64,000 nucleotides of DNA, taken from positions 33,323,060 to 33,387,059 of the forward strand of contig OW203768.1 of assembly GCA_934045905.1 (NCBI GenBank), given 5' to 3'. The notes below the pieces were generated by a model that saw only the letters and a program-made list of their open reading frames with translations, searched no databases and was not told the DNA's origin. Positions 1 to 10,079 of this stretch are shown piece after piece; within the stretch, counting starts at the first letter, position 1, and the number at the start of each line of letters is the position of its first letter. The position numbers and the translations under genes were made by a program. The DNA comes from Leuctra nigra. Lineage: Eukaryota; Arthropoda; Insecta; Plecoptera; Leuctridae.

Positions 1-610
1 AAACATACACGTCGGTCAACACCGGCCCGGTATTGTTGCGCTTGCAGTATTTCTGTATGCAAGAAACATACACGTCGGTCAACACTGGCCCGGTGTCGTT
101 GCGCGTGTAGTTTTTCGGTATACAAGAAACATGCACGTCGGTAGACACTGGCCCGGTATTGTTGCGCGTGTAGTTTTTGGTATACAAGAAACATGCACGT
201 CGGTAGACACTGGCCCGGTATTGTTGCGCGTGCAGCTTCTGGTATGCAAGAAACATACACGTCGGTAGACACTGGCCCGGCATTGTTGCGCGTGTAGTTT
301 TTGGTATACAAGAAACATGCACGTCGGTAGACACTGGCCCGGTATTGTTGCGCGTGCAGCTTCTGGTATGCAAGAAACATACACGTCGGTAGACACTGGC
401 CCGGTATTGTTGCGCGTGCAGCTTTTGGTATGCAAGAAACATACACGTCGGTAGACACTGGCCCGGTATTGTTGCGCGTGCAGCATTTGGTATGCAAGAA
501 ACATACACGTCGGTAGACACTGGCCCGGTATTGTTGCGCGTGCAGCTTTTGGTATACAAGAAACATACACGTCGGTAGACACTGGCCCGGTATTGTCGCG
601 CGTGCAAATA
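1..610. repeat. 62-bp minisatellite, about 10 copies, cut by the window edge
   Basis: The block ACGTCGGT recurs at 9, 72, 135, 197, 259, 321, 383, 445, 507 and 569, so the period is 63 bp for the first steps and exactly 62 bp afterwards. Units differ by a few substitutions (for example TGCAGCTTCTGG against TGTAGTTTTTGG). The array runs off the left edge, so its true size is unknown. Because 62 is not a multiple of three, a minus-strand frame passes through all three phases and stays open for 188 codons; I read that as a by-product of a stop-free unit, not a gene. Confidence 0.95.
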
Positions 611-854
611 AATTGCAGTGTTGTACGCGGGTACAGGCCCAGCATACAAAAGGTACACTCTCTGAAGGTACAATTTATGTGTGTAGACGAACAGATATCT
701 TTCTTGTATCAACCGTACAACGCCCAACACTTTCCTTGCACATGATGCGTCGGGAAGGCACAATTAATGTACAAAGCGTGCAGTGCTGTGTTTGCTGGGT
801 CAGTAGTAAGAGTTTCTTTTCTTTGATTGTTTCTAAACTGCTGCTGTATCCAAC

Positions 855-965
855 TAGACAGCCATCTAAATCCGTCCTAACTGTCTCCGGGAGCCAGACA
901 CGAACCCGGGCCTTCGGAAGTCACACACGCTCCCCCGCAACCCGGGGTCGATGTCCTATAATTAA
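855..965 (-). repeat. tRNA-like SINE head (degenerate)
   Basis: Read on the minus strand, this has an anticodon-arm-like stretch ending in CCGAAGGCCCGGGTTCGTGT, which contains a box-B-like GGTTCGTGTC. It resembles the heads of the SINE family seen elsewhere in this window (a CTTCGGAGGTC-type stretch followed by a GTTCGATTCC-type box B). No target duplication or tail was found. It is probably a decayed SINE fragment. The rest of 611-1360 holds nothing else I recognise. Confidence 0.35.
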
Positions 966-1457
966 TGCCGGTTAGAGATTTTCTTGCCACCTCAGATGTC
1001 AAACAATCAACGCATTCTCCGTTCCAAATATAAACTTAATGGTCCTTGTTGCTTTGCCTCTGTCGGCGGATCCCCACAACAAGAGAGGTGGGAAAATAGA
1101 AACAAGACGGTGAAAAAAGTCAAATGTGCTTAGGAGAAAATGAGTTTGGCTGAAGACTGAAATATGTCCCACCTACGCTCGAGAAGTGATGAACTTCGTA
1201 AATCCACAGACTGCTGCCAGAGTTTTATACAGTGCAAGGTTATGTTGTTATTCAACTTGAGGTTTTATATAATATGGATAAAGTGTTGCAATGAGAGTCT
1301 GTAGTGGAGAGAAGATGCATCCAGGTGACTTTACGGTTCATAGAAGCAAGAAAGATCATTATTTTTATTGAATCGACATAATTAAATCATATGACAGAAA
1401 TCGTAATTGAGCGAGCGAAGCGAGCGTCTCCTTTTGACTCTTTTGACACGGACCTCT

Positions 1458-1458
<1 letters not shown>

Positions 1459-1490
<32 letters not shown>
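1459..1490. repeat. poly-T run of 32 (poly-A on the minus strand)
   Basis: An uninterrupted homopolymer of 32 T. On the minus strand it could be the poly-A tail of an old retroposed sequence, but nothing recognisable precedes it. Confidence 0.9.
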
Positions 1491-1496
<6 letters not shown>

Positions 1497-1529
1497 GGCT
1501 GTTACCTGGAGCAATAGAAGTCGCACCGT

Positions 1530-1860
1530 TTCACCTATCGATCTGAAATTTTGCACACATGTAGAGACAACCTTTTCTGTTTGCTGACCCAATTTTTTTT
1601 TGAAATCCATTGATTGGTTAAAATTTAAATAAACATCTCCTGATAGGCTGAAAAATTAAAATGGTCTTCGACAAATGTGATCAACCTTATATTTTGCATG
1701 GTCATTAAGACCAACATTGTCTCTTATTTTACAAATTTTCAGCCAAATCCTCCCATTGGTTAAAAATTAAAAAAATATTTCATGTGCTTTTTGAAATTTA
1801 AACCAGAACTGTATGACCGATCAACTTAAAAATTTGCATGGTCATTGGGTTCAACATTAT
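1530..1860 (+). repeat. Left half of a repeat interrupted by the CR1 element
   Basis: This stretch is clearly similar to 56180-56460. Shared phrases include GAAATTTTGCACACAT, CAGCCAAATCCTCCCATTGG and GACCGATCAACTTAAAA. The intact copy continues across 56460 with TATTTTTGACAATGTTCAG, which in this locus is found only at about 6757. So 1530-1860 and 6754-7150 are two halves of one repeat. The intact copy lies inside a hAT-type element at 55930-57126, so this is probably an older relative of that element. Confidence 0.8.
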
Positions 1861-1882
1861 AATAATAATAATAATAATAATG
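1860..1882 (-). repeat. (TTA)n 3' tail of the CR1-like element
   Basis: About eight AAT units on the plus strand, which is (TTA)n at the 3' end of the element on the minus strand. It lies exactly at the junction with the interrupted host repeat. Confidence 0.85.
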
Positions 1883-2153
1883 TAATTTATTGAGCACATA
1901 AAATAGGTACATAATTGGTCTGTATTCAACAATCGAGTCGTTGATCTTCCATACATCCATCTCTTCTCTTCAGCTGCTTCACATCTTCACCATTTACCTA
2001 CTTCTTCTTAATTCATAATAGTCATTAAAATTGTGCTTCAATATCAGTGGTAATATTGGAAGAACATCCAAGCATTTGCTTTTTAGCTGAGGGAAAACCA
2101 CTGAAAAAACATTCTCAGCAGGATGTAATCTTGATTCTCGTCTTCCAATATCA

Positions 2154-5153
2154 TTACTTCACGAATTCTCTTTCTTGAATGATAGCGAGTTTATCCTTAA
2201 CGAGCGTCTTGAAAGCTTTTAAACTTAGGGTCTGCTCTTCTGTTGTTGTTGTGTTGTATGCTACTGAGGCTGAATAGGAAAAACAGTTCTTGAATTTTTT
2301 ACTTCGATGAGTTCCAAAGTCTAGCTTATCTTTGGACCGCGTGTCTCGTAGGTGAATATCACGACGCTTTCTCAACTTATCATTTAAATACTTTGGCTCT
2401 CCCGTTCTCAATATCTTGTGCGTTGCGCATGTTAAATGTAGGCTTCTTCTCGCTTCCATCTTTAGCCAATGAAGTTTTTGAATGTAGGGACTTATATGGT
2501 GTCTTCTCTTAATATTGAATACAAACCTAGCACAAGAATTCTGGACTTTTTGAATACGACCTACATCTTTCTTCGAAATACACGGTCCGTAAACGATGTC
2601 ACAGTAATTCAAATTAGATATTATAAGTGCCTCAACAAGCTTGCTTTTTGTTGATCTTGTCAGAATTTGTTTAAATCTTTGCATTGTTCGTAGTTTGCCG
2701 TAAGCTTTGCTATTTGCTTTCTGAATATGATCTGAGTAAGTCATTTGGCTGTCCATTATCAAACCTAAATTCCTTGCATTTTCTGAAGTGGGAATAATAG
2801 AACCATTTATATGTAGTTTAAATTCACTATTAAGTATTTTGATCCGTTGACATTTGTTCCCTATAATCATTGATATGGTCTTCGAAGTGTTTAAAGAGAG
2901 TCCTTGACTTTCACTCCATGCAGCAATAGACTGAAGATCTTCGTTTATTTTCTCTTGTGCTGCAGCTAGATCTTGAGGGCGAAAGGTATATAGAAGCTGG
3001 GTATCATCTGCAAATTTGTGTATTTTGCAGTGTTTCACACTCTCATCGATATCAGTTGTGTAAACTATGAACAGTAGTGGAGCGATACTTGAACCCTGTG
3101 GTACTCCTGTTCTATTTTCCCTTGACATTGATACGTTATTAGCTGATAATTTTACCCGTTGTTGACGTCCGGTGAGGTAACTTGCAAACCATTTAATTGT
3201 CATCTCTCCCACTCCAAGATATGTGAGTTTAGCCAGTAGGAGCTCATGATTGATAGAGTCAAAGGCTTTTGTAAAATCTAATAATATAAGACTTGTAACC
3301 ATTTTCTTCTCCATTCCCTTGATCGCTTCATCAGTTACATCTAGAAGTATTGATGTTGTCCCACGATTTTTCCTGAATCCTGACTGACTATTAGATAATA
3401 ATTGCAGTTCTTCTAGGTATGCAGTCAGTTGCTTCACAACAATTCTTTCTAGTATTTTGGACATTGTAGTGAGAATACTAATGGGTCTAAGGTCTTTGAA
3501 ATGTTTTGGATGTGAGCATTTTGGCAAGGGTGTTATTACTCCTTCTTTCCATAGATCAGGAAATATTCCAGAAACAAGAGAATGATTTACAATACTGTGT
3601 ATAGCATTTAAACAGTTTGGCATGCATAGAAGTAATGTATTGATATTTATATTATCAATGCCTGTTGCTTTGGTCTTAATTTTTCTCAATTGATCAACGA
3701 TTTCTTCTGTACTAACTGCTCTGAGCTCAAAGGCATTTTTTGACGTAATAGTGTGAGTGTTATTTTTGTATTGATCAATTATACTTGAAGCAATTAAAGA
3801 ATGTGGTATTGAATCAACATAATAGTCATTTATCAAATCCGGCTTAGCTAGTTCTTCAGGAATTAGTTGTCTTGGCTTTTTTGAGCTGTGAATATCCCAC
3901 TCTTGAAGTTTCTTCCATAAGAATGCAGAATTACCTAAATTTGCTTGTATTTCTTTCCTCATGAATGATCTTTTCTCTCTCTTCACTGCTATTGTTATGT
4001 AATTTCTAACATGACAATAATATTGCCAATTAGCTGCAGATGGCCTTCTTTTGAACTTCAAAAGTGCTTTTGACTTGAGCTTGCACATATTCTGAATGTT
4101 ATCATTATACCATGGACATTTCGGTTTATTGGTTGTAAATTCCTTGATTGGTGCTAGCTTATTCTCAGTATATTGTAAATTTTCATTAAGTATTTTTAGC
4201 TTTACATTAATATCATCTTCACCTTCTGCAATATTCCAATCAATACTGTTTAAAACTTTTTTCAATTCCAGGGGATTAATTTTCTTGTAGTTTCTATAAG
4301 TAATCTTCCGAATCTCCCTTTTTGGTTTCCGGTAAACTAATGTACAAGATATTAGACAGTGATCAGTAACTGGCTTTCCACGTGAATCTATGATCTTGGA
4401 TATGTCTAATACTTTGGTGCTGACTACTGAGTCCTCATCCTGAACGTAGATATGATCAATAAGAGTGGAGGTCTGGACTCGACTAACAATACTTCCATCC
4501 TGCTGCTGAACATCTTCTTCTGTTATTCTTGTGGGGGCTTTAATGATTTGATTTAATTTAAACTTTTTCATGAATTTAATGAGATACTTGCTATTTGGTT
4601 CTGCAGATTTCAAGAGATCAATGTTCATATCCCCAATTAGAATTATATTATCAACAAGTCCTTGAAGTGTCGAAAGTTGTTTCTCCAGAATGCTGATATT
4701 AGTGTAGCAATTATCAGGTGGCCGGTAGACTACACACACAGCAATCTTTTTCCGTTTTAGGCTAATCTTAATACACAAATATTCTGGTTTTCTGACCAAA
4801 TCTTCATCATTTTCTTCTTCTTCAATCTCAATATCTGTTATGATGGTGTGTCTTATTGATTGCTTAATATATATACCCACACCACCTCCTCTAGAATTAG
4901 TGCGATCAGATCTTAGCAACGAATATCCTGCAATGGCATAATCTTCAGAAGGGTGATTTGGTTTCAGCCACGTTTCTGTCATACAGAATATATCTACGTC
5001 TTCTTCAGTTATAATTTCCTTGAATTGATCAAAACCATTATTTAGTACTCTGACGTTTAAGCCTGCAATATGAATCTTGCGCCCTGTTCCCTGATCAGTA
5101 GGTGAGGTGTTCTTGCTACTGCTACAAGTATCAGGTACAGGGGCCTGTAATTG
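2154..5153 (-). CDS. CR1-like ORF2: endonuclease / reverse transcriptase
   Basis: The enzyme that nicks target DNA and copies the element RNA at the nick. The frame is open for 999 codons from directly after the TGA at 5156-5154. The first ATG is codon 58 (4982), and it falls inside the endonuclease domain. The codons before it read IHIAGLNVR (the Asn strand of the AP-endonuclease fold) and DVDIFC, followed by MTETWL with the catalytic Glu. Counting from that Met, other endonuclease motifs are VVYRPP (84-89), LIGDMN (115-120), LIDHIYV (174-180) and TDHCLIS (206-212). RT motifs are FKDLRPISIL (495-504), LILLDFTKAFDS (565-576), GVPQGSSIAPLLF (626-638) and FADD (657-660). All catalytic residues are present. 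The stop is at 2154. Starting at 4982 would remove the conserved Asn, so expression by stop readthrough, or from a non-AUG start, is likely. Confidence 0.9.
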   Translation of the reverse strand, partial: QLQAPVPDTCSSSKNTSPTDQGTGRKIHIAGLNVRVLNNGFDQFKEIITEEDVDIFCMTETWLKPNHPSEDYAIAGYSLLRSDRTNSRGGGVGIYIKQSIRHTIITDIEIEEEENDEDLVRKPEYLCIKISLKRKKIAVCVVYRPPDNCYTNISILEKQLSTLQGLVDNIILIGDMNIDLLKSAEPNSKYLIKFMKKFKLNQIIKAPTRITEEDVQQQDGSIVSRVQTSTLIDHIYVQDEDSVVSTKVLDISKIIDSRGKPVTDHCLISCTLVYRKPKREIRKITYRNYKKINPLELKKVLNSIDWNIAEGEDDINVKLKILNENLQYTENKLAPIKEFTTNKPKCPWYNDNIQNMCKLKSKALLKFKRRPSAANWQYYCHVRNYITIAVKREKRSFMRKEIQANLGNSAFLWKKLQEWDIHSSKKPRQLIPEELAKPDLINDYYVDSIPHSLIASSIIDQYKNNTHTITSKNAFELRAVSTEEIVDQLRKIKTKATGIDNININTLLLCMPNCLNAIHSIVNHSLVSGIFPDLWKEGVITPLPKCSHPKHFKDLRPISILTTMSKILERIVVKQLTAYLEELQLLSNSQSGFRKNRGTTSILLDVTDEAIKGMEKKMVTSLILLDFTKAFDSINHELLLAKLTYLGVGEMTIKWFASYLTGRQQRVKLSANNVSMSRENRTGVPQGSSIAPLLFIVYTTDIDESVKHCKIHKFADDTQLLYTFRPQDLAAAQEKINEDLQSIAAWSESQGLSLNTSKTISMIIGNKCQRIKILNSEFKLHINGSIIPTSENARNLGLIMDSQMTYSDHIQKANSKAYGKLRTMQRFKQILTRSTKSKLVEALIISNLNYCDIVYGPCISKKDVGRIQKVQNSCARFVFNIKRRHHISPYIQKLHWLKMEARRSLHLTCATHKILRTGEPKYLNDKLRKRRDIHLRDTRSKDKLDFGTHRSKKFKNCFSYSASVAYNTTTTEEQTLSLKAFKTLVKDKLAIIQEREFVK

Positions 5154-5156
5154 TCA
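5148..5156 (-). promoter_or_regulatory. Candidate programmed readthrough stop: TGA CAA TTA
   Basis: The ORF1 terminator is TGA at 5156-5154. ORF2 continues in the same frame: the distance between the two first ATGs (6518 and 4982) is 1536 nt, or 512 codons. The six bases after the stop are CAATTA, which matches the CARYYA context known from tobamovirus-type leaky stops. No ATG occurs in the next 57 codons. Seen: the frame and the context. Inferred: that ribosomes read through. Confidence 0.6.
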
Positions 5157-6518
5157 ACGATACCGCTTTGGCTTGGATTTGTTTTCACGAGTAGAACGTC
5201 GCAGTCTTATCTTGCTCTGGTTCTGACGTTTGACTGGAAGACGGACTGTAGAATCATTTTCTTTTGTCTCAGCTGGGCTCTGGTAGAGTTGATCCTGCTC
5301 ATTTGTGACATTAGGGCTCTCGTAGTGGCGATCCTGCTGCAATCCAATCTCAGCTGGGCTCTGGTAGAGTTGATCTTTCTTATTTGTGGCAGCTGGGCTC
5401 TCGTAGTGGTAATCCTCAGCTGGGCTCTGGTAGTGTCGATCTTGCTTATTTGTGACATAAGGGCTCTCGTAGTGGCGATCCTGCTGCAATCCAATCTCAG
5501 CTGGGCTCTGGTAGAGTTGATCTTTCTTATTTGTGGCAGCTGGGCTCTCGTAGGGATGACCCATCTCAACCACCAAGTCCTGATTTGGTGCTGCTGGGCT
5601 TGTGGAGATGCAACTCATCTCATCTGTAATGATCTCAGGAAGACTTGCCTCAGCTGGGCTATCGTAAAGTCGATCTCTCTGATCGACAGTCTCCACTGAA
5701 ATCCCAGAAGAGACCAGAAAGCATGGGCTCTCAAAGACAAGACTTTTCTCATATTTATCATTATCATCTAAATCCAGACTTACCTTATATGAATTGAAGG
5801 GAAGAAGACTAACCTCACCTTCAATGTCTATTGGATTTGTTTCCTCATCGGTATTCATGCACAATAGACTTTTCATACCTGCTAGAGAAAAACCTACCTC
5901 AACTCTTCTTTTGCCATGAGTAGTACTTATCTCATTATTAATTAGGAAACAACCCTCCTCTACGAATATAGGGATCTTCTCGACTAAAGAGCCTAGTTCA
6001 CCTTTCTTCTTGCCTCTCTCATTTCTTGATGTTTGACCCAATCTACATGGAACTAGGCATGGCGTTGCATCACTGTAAATGTCCTGTTCCAGTACCTGAA
6101 GTTCCAGTGATTGGATTTTTTCTTGGAAGTCAATATTTTCCTTCTGCTGTTGTTGAATTAGCTGCTGCTGCGATTTGCATATCTCTAGCAGATAATTAGT
6201 GGAATCATCTTTGAGACCAGAGGATGATGTCATTGTCGGTGCTGTTGATGTTGGTGGATCTTGTTGAATTACCCGCCGCTGCGAATTGCAGATCTCTTGC
6301 AAGTATTTTGGAAAATCATCTTTGTTTGGTGGGGATTTGAGTTTTGCGCACAATTGGCAGATTGATCTGTTGTTTTTAACATTGCCACATGCAAAATGTG
6401 TCCAACTACTACTGCATTTGGTGCACACAAATCCCAAACCTTGATTCTGATGACATGCTGAGCATTTTTTATGGCATTTAGTTGCAAACAAGATAGTTGT
6501 TTCAAACAATTTGGCCAT
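5154..6518 (-). CDS. CR1-like ORF1: PHD-like zinc-finger protein with repetitive C-terminus
   Basis: A 454-residue protein beginning MAKLFETT, the probable RNA-binding partner of ORF2. Residues about 15-60 hold a Cys/His cluster (CHKKCSACH, then FVCTKC, HFACGN, ICQLC) spaced like a PHD finger, as known in ORF1 of CR1-type elements. A Gln-rich, coiled-coil-like stretch follows (QQQLIQQQQKENIDFQEKIQ), then an acidic middle part. The C-terminal third, up to the last 40 residues, is built from short YESPA / YQSPAE units. The end is basic (RLRRSTRENKSKPKRYR), which may bind RNA. It is followed by the in-frame TGA and ORF2. I see no esterase domain. The start is the first ATG of the frame, about 235 nt from the inferred 5' end of the element. 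Confidence 0.85.
   Translation of the reverse strand: MAKLFETTILFATKCHKKCSACHQNQGLGFVCTKCSSSWTHFACGNVKNNRSICQLCAKLKSPPNKDDFPKYLQEICNSQRRVIQQDPPTSTAPTMTSSSGLKDDSTNYLLEICKSQQQLIQQQQKENIDFQEKIQSLELQVLEQDIYSDATPCLVPCRLGQTSRNERGKKKGELGSLVEKIPIFVEEGCFLINNEISTTHGKRRVEVGFSLAGMKSLLCMNTDEETNPIDIEGEVSLLPFNSYKVSLDLDDNDKYEKSLVFESPCFLVSSGISVETVDQRDRLYDSPAEASLPEIITDEMSCISTSPAAPNQDLVVEMGHPYESPAATNKKDQLYQSPAEIGLQQDRHYESPYVTNKQDRHYQSPAEDYHYESPAATNKKDQLYQSPAEIGLQQDRHYESPNVTNEQDQLYQSPAETKENDSTVRLPVKRQNQSKIRLRRSTRENKSKPKRYR
5271..5560 (-). repeat. 147-bp direct duplication inside CR1 ORF1
   Basis: The segment starting at 5314 recurs at 5461, an offset of 147 bp (49 codons), with near identity for about 93 bp. 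It encodes paired YESP...YQSPAE modules. Because the offset is a multiple of three, the duplication kept the frame. Shorter SPA motifs continue to about 5690. Confidence 0.85.
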
Positions 6519-6753
6519 ATTTCATGTGGTGTTGTTCAGTTGTTTTCCTTTTCTAGGCAAGCTCACCTTATTTCCTTTCAAACTCTTCAATTAGTGAACC
6601 GATTTTCGAAATTCTTGTCTCTAATGACTCCCAAATTATTCACAATAGAACTATTTCAGGAATCAATTTGAGATTCTCAAAGATTAATAGGTTTCAATAA
6701 TTTACTAATCTGCTTGATATTCAGGACTTCAAGTAGGTTCACTGCCAGTTGGT

Positions 6754-7150
6754 TCAGTATTTTTGACAATTTTCAGACTAAACTGTGTTTAAATTCAAAA
6801 GTTATTGACAGTTTACGGATATTTTGCGTGTTGGCTGTCATATTTCTCTAATTTCAAATTTCACGGCATCTTCGAATCTTCAGTTCAAGGTTGTTAGAGC
6901 AGAAACTTTCAAACGTATATGAAACTAATGACCGTTTTAAACGAGATCCTGTGATTTTTGAAAATTAACAAGGAATCGTTCAATCCCAATGGTTTAATCG
7001 ATCAACTTAAGTTAAAACATTGCGTGGTTATTGGGACCAATATTTTAGGAATTGGGACATTTTCGATAAACAGAATTTCGGTTCGAGGTGTTGCGCGTAT
7101 CCGTGCTCGCTCATCAACGCGTTACTCAGAGCGTTTTCCTAGTGTAGAAC
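6754..7150 (+). repeat. Right half of the repeat interrupted by the CR1 element
   Basis: Similar to 56461-56930. Shared phrases include GTATTTTTGACAAT, GTGATTTTTGAAAATTAACA, AGAATTTCGGTTCGAGG and CGTGCTCGCTCATC. Together with 1530-1860 it rebuilds one copy of the repeat. A 99-codon ORF here is not supported as a gene because the sequence belongs to this repeat. A weaker relative occurs near 17400-17770. Confidence 0.75.
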
Positions 7151-9345
7151 AGGTGAATTGGGTGGGTGGGGAGGAATACATGATAGTGCCAAAACCAGTA
7201 TTCTGGATAGAGACAATACTATCCTCCTGTAACTGTACTGTATCACTCTTGGTTTAGCCAAAAGCAACTGCTTTTGAAGGTGATATTTTCGAAGAAATTG
7301 CAAAAGTACGTGGCATATCTAAAATTGTTTATTTTTTAATTTGGCACTTATGTTTTCTCACTTTACCTCCTCTCCACCTGAACCTCATTGTTAATTTAGC
7401 AGCATGTCATTTCCTTCTACGTATACTTTTGTTTTTAGTTTTGGATTAATTTTGTTATCAAATGAAAATGAGCGTTGGTGGTTTCAACTCAAGGTAGGTA
7501 TTAGCACAGACAAGTAATAGGTGCTATTACATTGGCTCCTACTGACATCACGTCAAATTCTCATTTTATACTATTTGCTAACTGTTGTATTTGTCAGCCT
7601 GTTTTTTTTACGAATTTTGTCGACTTTTTTCAATTGTAAATATTAGGAATTTTACAGAATACTATAGTTAGCTTTGAAAGGTTCTATAAAAAAATTTCGT
7701 ATTCACCTTCATAATTTGTTCTTGGTAGTTTTAGTTCACTTTTGTTTAGCAACCTTATTTGTGAGAGTAATTTTATTCAATAGACAATAACGATTATATT
7801 TATCATTGTTATTAACACCATTATCATGCGAAGGTCGGTACATTTGTTTAACTTAAATCAATGTGTAATATTCATCAAACACACTTGTTTGCTAGTTATA
7901 TTTCTGGTTTCTAGCAATATTGTATTAATTCTCATGGATTTAAAACATACAAAAATACATATAGCGAGTTGTTTAAAACATTGGTTTTATACGAAATGAC
8001 ATACAGTAATATGTTATTATTTAGTATCTAATTGGTTCATTAAATGATACCATTTTACACTAAACGCTGTCAGAACAACGTTTATACAAACGCTAGCGTA
8101 AACTTGACTTGAAACGCCTGTGAACTCGTTAAAAAACCACCTGTGGTGCGAATTACCTGAGAAAACATTATCATAAACACTCTTAGCGCCAAGGCAAATA
8201 GTGTTGGTCTTGTTTCCTTTACTGAGTACACATCTTTACTTAGTTGCAGAGCGCAATTAGAAATAATTAGAAAGTGTATTTACATTTTCAGCTGCGTTCT
8301 GTCTCATTGGCCGTGCGTGGTGTCTATTTACATGGTAATTACTAATTATACATGATTGTGGTTGTAAGAAGACTCGGTACTTACATGACTGCATGTTAAT
8401 TGAATGCTTACCTGTTTGTTACACCTTGTATAGGACATTTTATGTAACATATAAACATAACATGTAGTTTATATAGCAGGTATTGCAATAAATAATGTGT
8501 TCTTGAATTATCAAGGTATATTAATTTGTAATAATTTTTTTCAAATTTATACCTTCAACTTTGGTATTACTTATTTTTTATTTTATATTCAAGCACACGT
8601 GGAATAAATAGCTAAAGATTCGATTTGGTATCAAAATAAAAGATTTTAAGATCAAAATCAGAAGACATCTGTCAAAGATGTCAAAGATATTTGTATTATT
8701 TTGAATATTATGCAAATATGTATGATGTATTCTATAATATGATATAGTACATGGGTACTTAGATTTTAAAAATGATAAAACAAATTTAAATTTCTAATGA
8801 ACAAATTTTTTAAGAAATTATGAAAATTCCTCGTGTATTCATCATTTTACAGACATTTATAAGAAGTCTTTTGCTCAAGATAAAGACAATACCATACAAT
8901 TCCATCAACACAAATATAACCGAAAGTTAATGTGGAAAATTTTTAGCTCCCAAGTTTCATCTAAATCTAATCATTTCTTCCGAGATAGCCGTATAATTTA
9001 TTTAACCTCTTTCACTTTTTCTACACTCGACAAATTCGTGAGCTGACATTGTAACATTAATTATTCTCTAATTAATAAATTATTAACCACCTATCATGAT
9101 GTTAAAGTGATCAAGTCACCTACTCTGTTATAATTGATTGCTTTTTAAACACGTGTGTAATGATTCAATAAAAATGAACGAGTTAAAGGTGGTCAGGTGA
9201 ACGAACTTCTCATGGTTAGAGAATAGATGAAAAACAACATCCGTCAATACCACGAGCATTAGTGGGCGAACGCACGTGCGAACTTTGGCGGAATCAGACA
9301 AACAGAACTCAAAAGCTCACTCTTTATGTAAAAGTTGTCTACAAA
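7151..9345. other. AT-rich, no gene seen
   Basis: No ORF above background, no recognised transposon and no RNA gene. The sequence is strongly AT-rich and looks like intergenic or intronic DNA. Confidence 0.6.
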
Positions 9346-9349
9346 AGGG

Positions 9350-9535
9350 ACGACTCATGCATTTTTTATTGTAAATTTGTAGAAACTCAAAAGTAATGAC
9401 AAATCACTGATCACCCGAAAAAATTAAATTTTCATACATAATATATCAAATTGAAATTTCAAGTGACATTTTGGCGGGAAAATCTATGTGTGACGTATGT
9501 AGTACTATGATGTAATTTCTAAGTCCACAACAATG
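9350..9535 (+). repeat. Dispersed repeat, pair with 23640-23815
   Basis: The stretch containing TTTATTGTAAATTTGTA, ATGACAAAT and GACATTTTGGCGGGAAAATC recurs in reverse complement at 23640-23815 (GATTTTCCCGCCAAAATGTC ... TTACAAATTTACAATAAA). These are two diverged copies of one unclassified repeat. Confidence 0.6.
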
Positions 9536-9916
9536 TGTTACCTACCATGGAGAATAGTTTGTTGCCATGGCAATGCTGTGCCCCATAAGATTTCTATAAA
9601 TCTTTCTTCATCAATTTCTTGAAACTATTCATCTCCTAGACATACTTTCAATATTTCACGTTTTTAATCCAATCTTCAACTCTAGAGATACTTCCCTATT
9701 AAAAACACTCAATTTAAAAAGAAAATATTTAGATAGTATATATAATTCAGTAAAATTGGAACGCACTTTTTTTTAGGTTACACACTGTTATTTTATCAGC
9801 CATGTTGGTTTGCCTTTTTACGTCTGCTTCTCTGCGTAATACTAATTTTGAATATTCAATCATTACGAGAAAATATTCAAAGATACTATACATTTACCTA
9901 AGATTCCATTTGCTTA

Positions 9917-10072
9917 GGCCCGGAATAACCAAAGTTAAATTATGCTGGATTAACTAACTTTTGGATTAAATTCAATTGTTTCACTCATTTTGAGGTATCT
10001 GATTGGCTGTGCCGCCAATTTAGTCCAATATGTAGTTAATCCTGCTCAGATTAACTTTGGTTATACCGGCCC
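9917..10072. mobile_element. 156-bp PIF/Harbinger-like MITE
   Basis: The ends are inverted repeats: GGCCCGGAATAACCAAAG on the left, and GGGCCGGTATAACCAAAG when the right end is read in reverse. The element is flanked by TTA at 9914-9916 and 10073-10075. A 3-bp TWA duplication with GGGCC-type ends is the signature of PIF/Harbinger elements. It is far too short to code and so is non-autonomous. A degraded relative lies at 30732-30883. Confidence 0.7.
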
Positions 10073-10079
10073 TTACAAA

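Larger units (their letters stand above)
1858..6754 (-). mobile_element. Full-length CR1-like non-LTR retrotransposon
   Basis: A LINE of about 4.9 kb on the minus strand: a short 5' leader (6754-6519), ORF1 with a PHD-like zinc finger, an in-frame TGA, ORF2 with apurinic-type endonuclease and reverse transcriptase, a 3' UTR of about 270 bp, and a (TTA)n microsatellite tail at 1860-1882 instead of poly-A. A microsatellite tail, a PHD-like ORF1 finger and FADDTQLL-type RT motifs fit the CR1 clade of the Jockey superfamily. The borders come from comparison with the uninterrupted repeat at 56460/56461. I could not see a convincing target-site duplication, which is common for CR1. Both ORFs are free of frameshifts, so the copy looks young and possibly competent. 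Confidence 0.88.

Noticed and set aside
79..645. 188-codon ORF in the minisatellite
   Set aside because: Period 62 makes it cycle frames; it has no start context and no non-repeat sequence.
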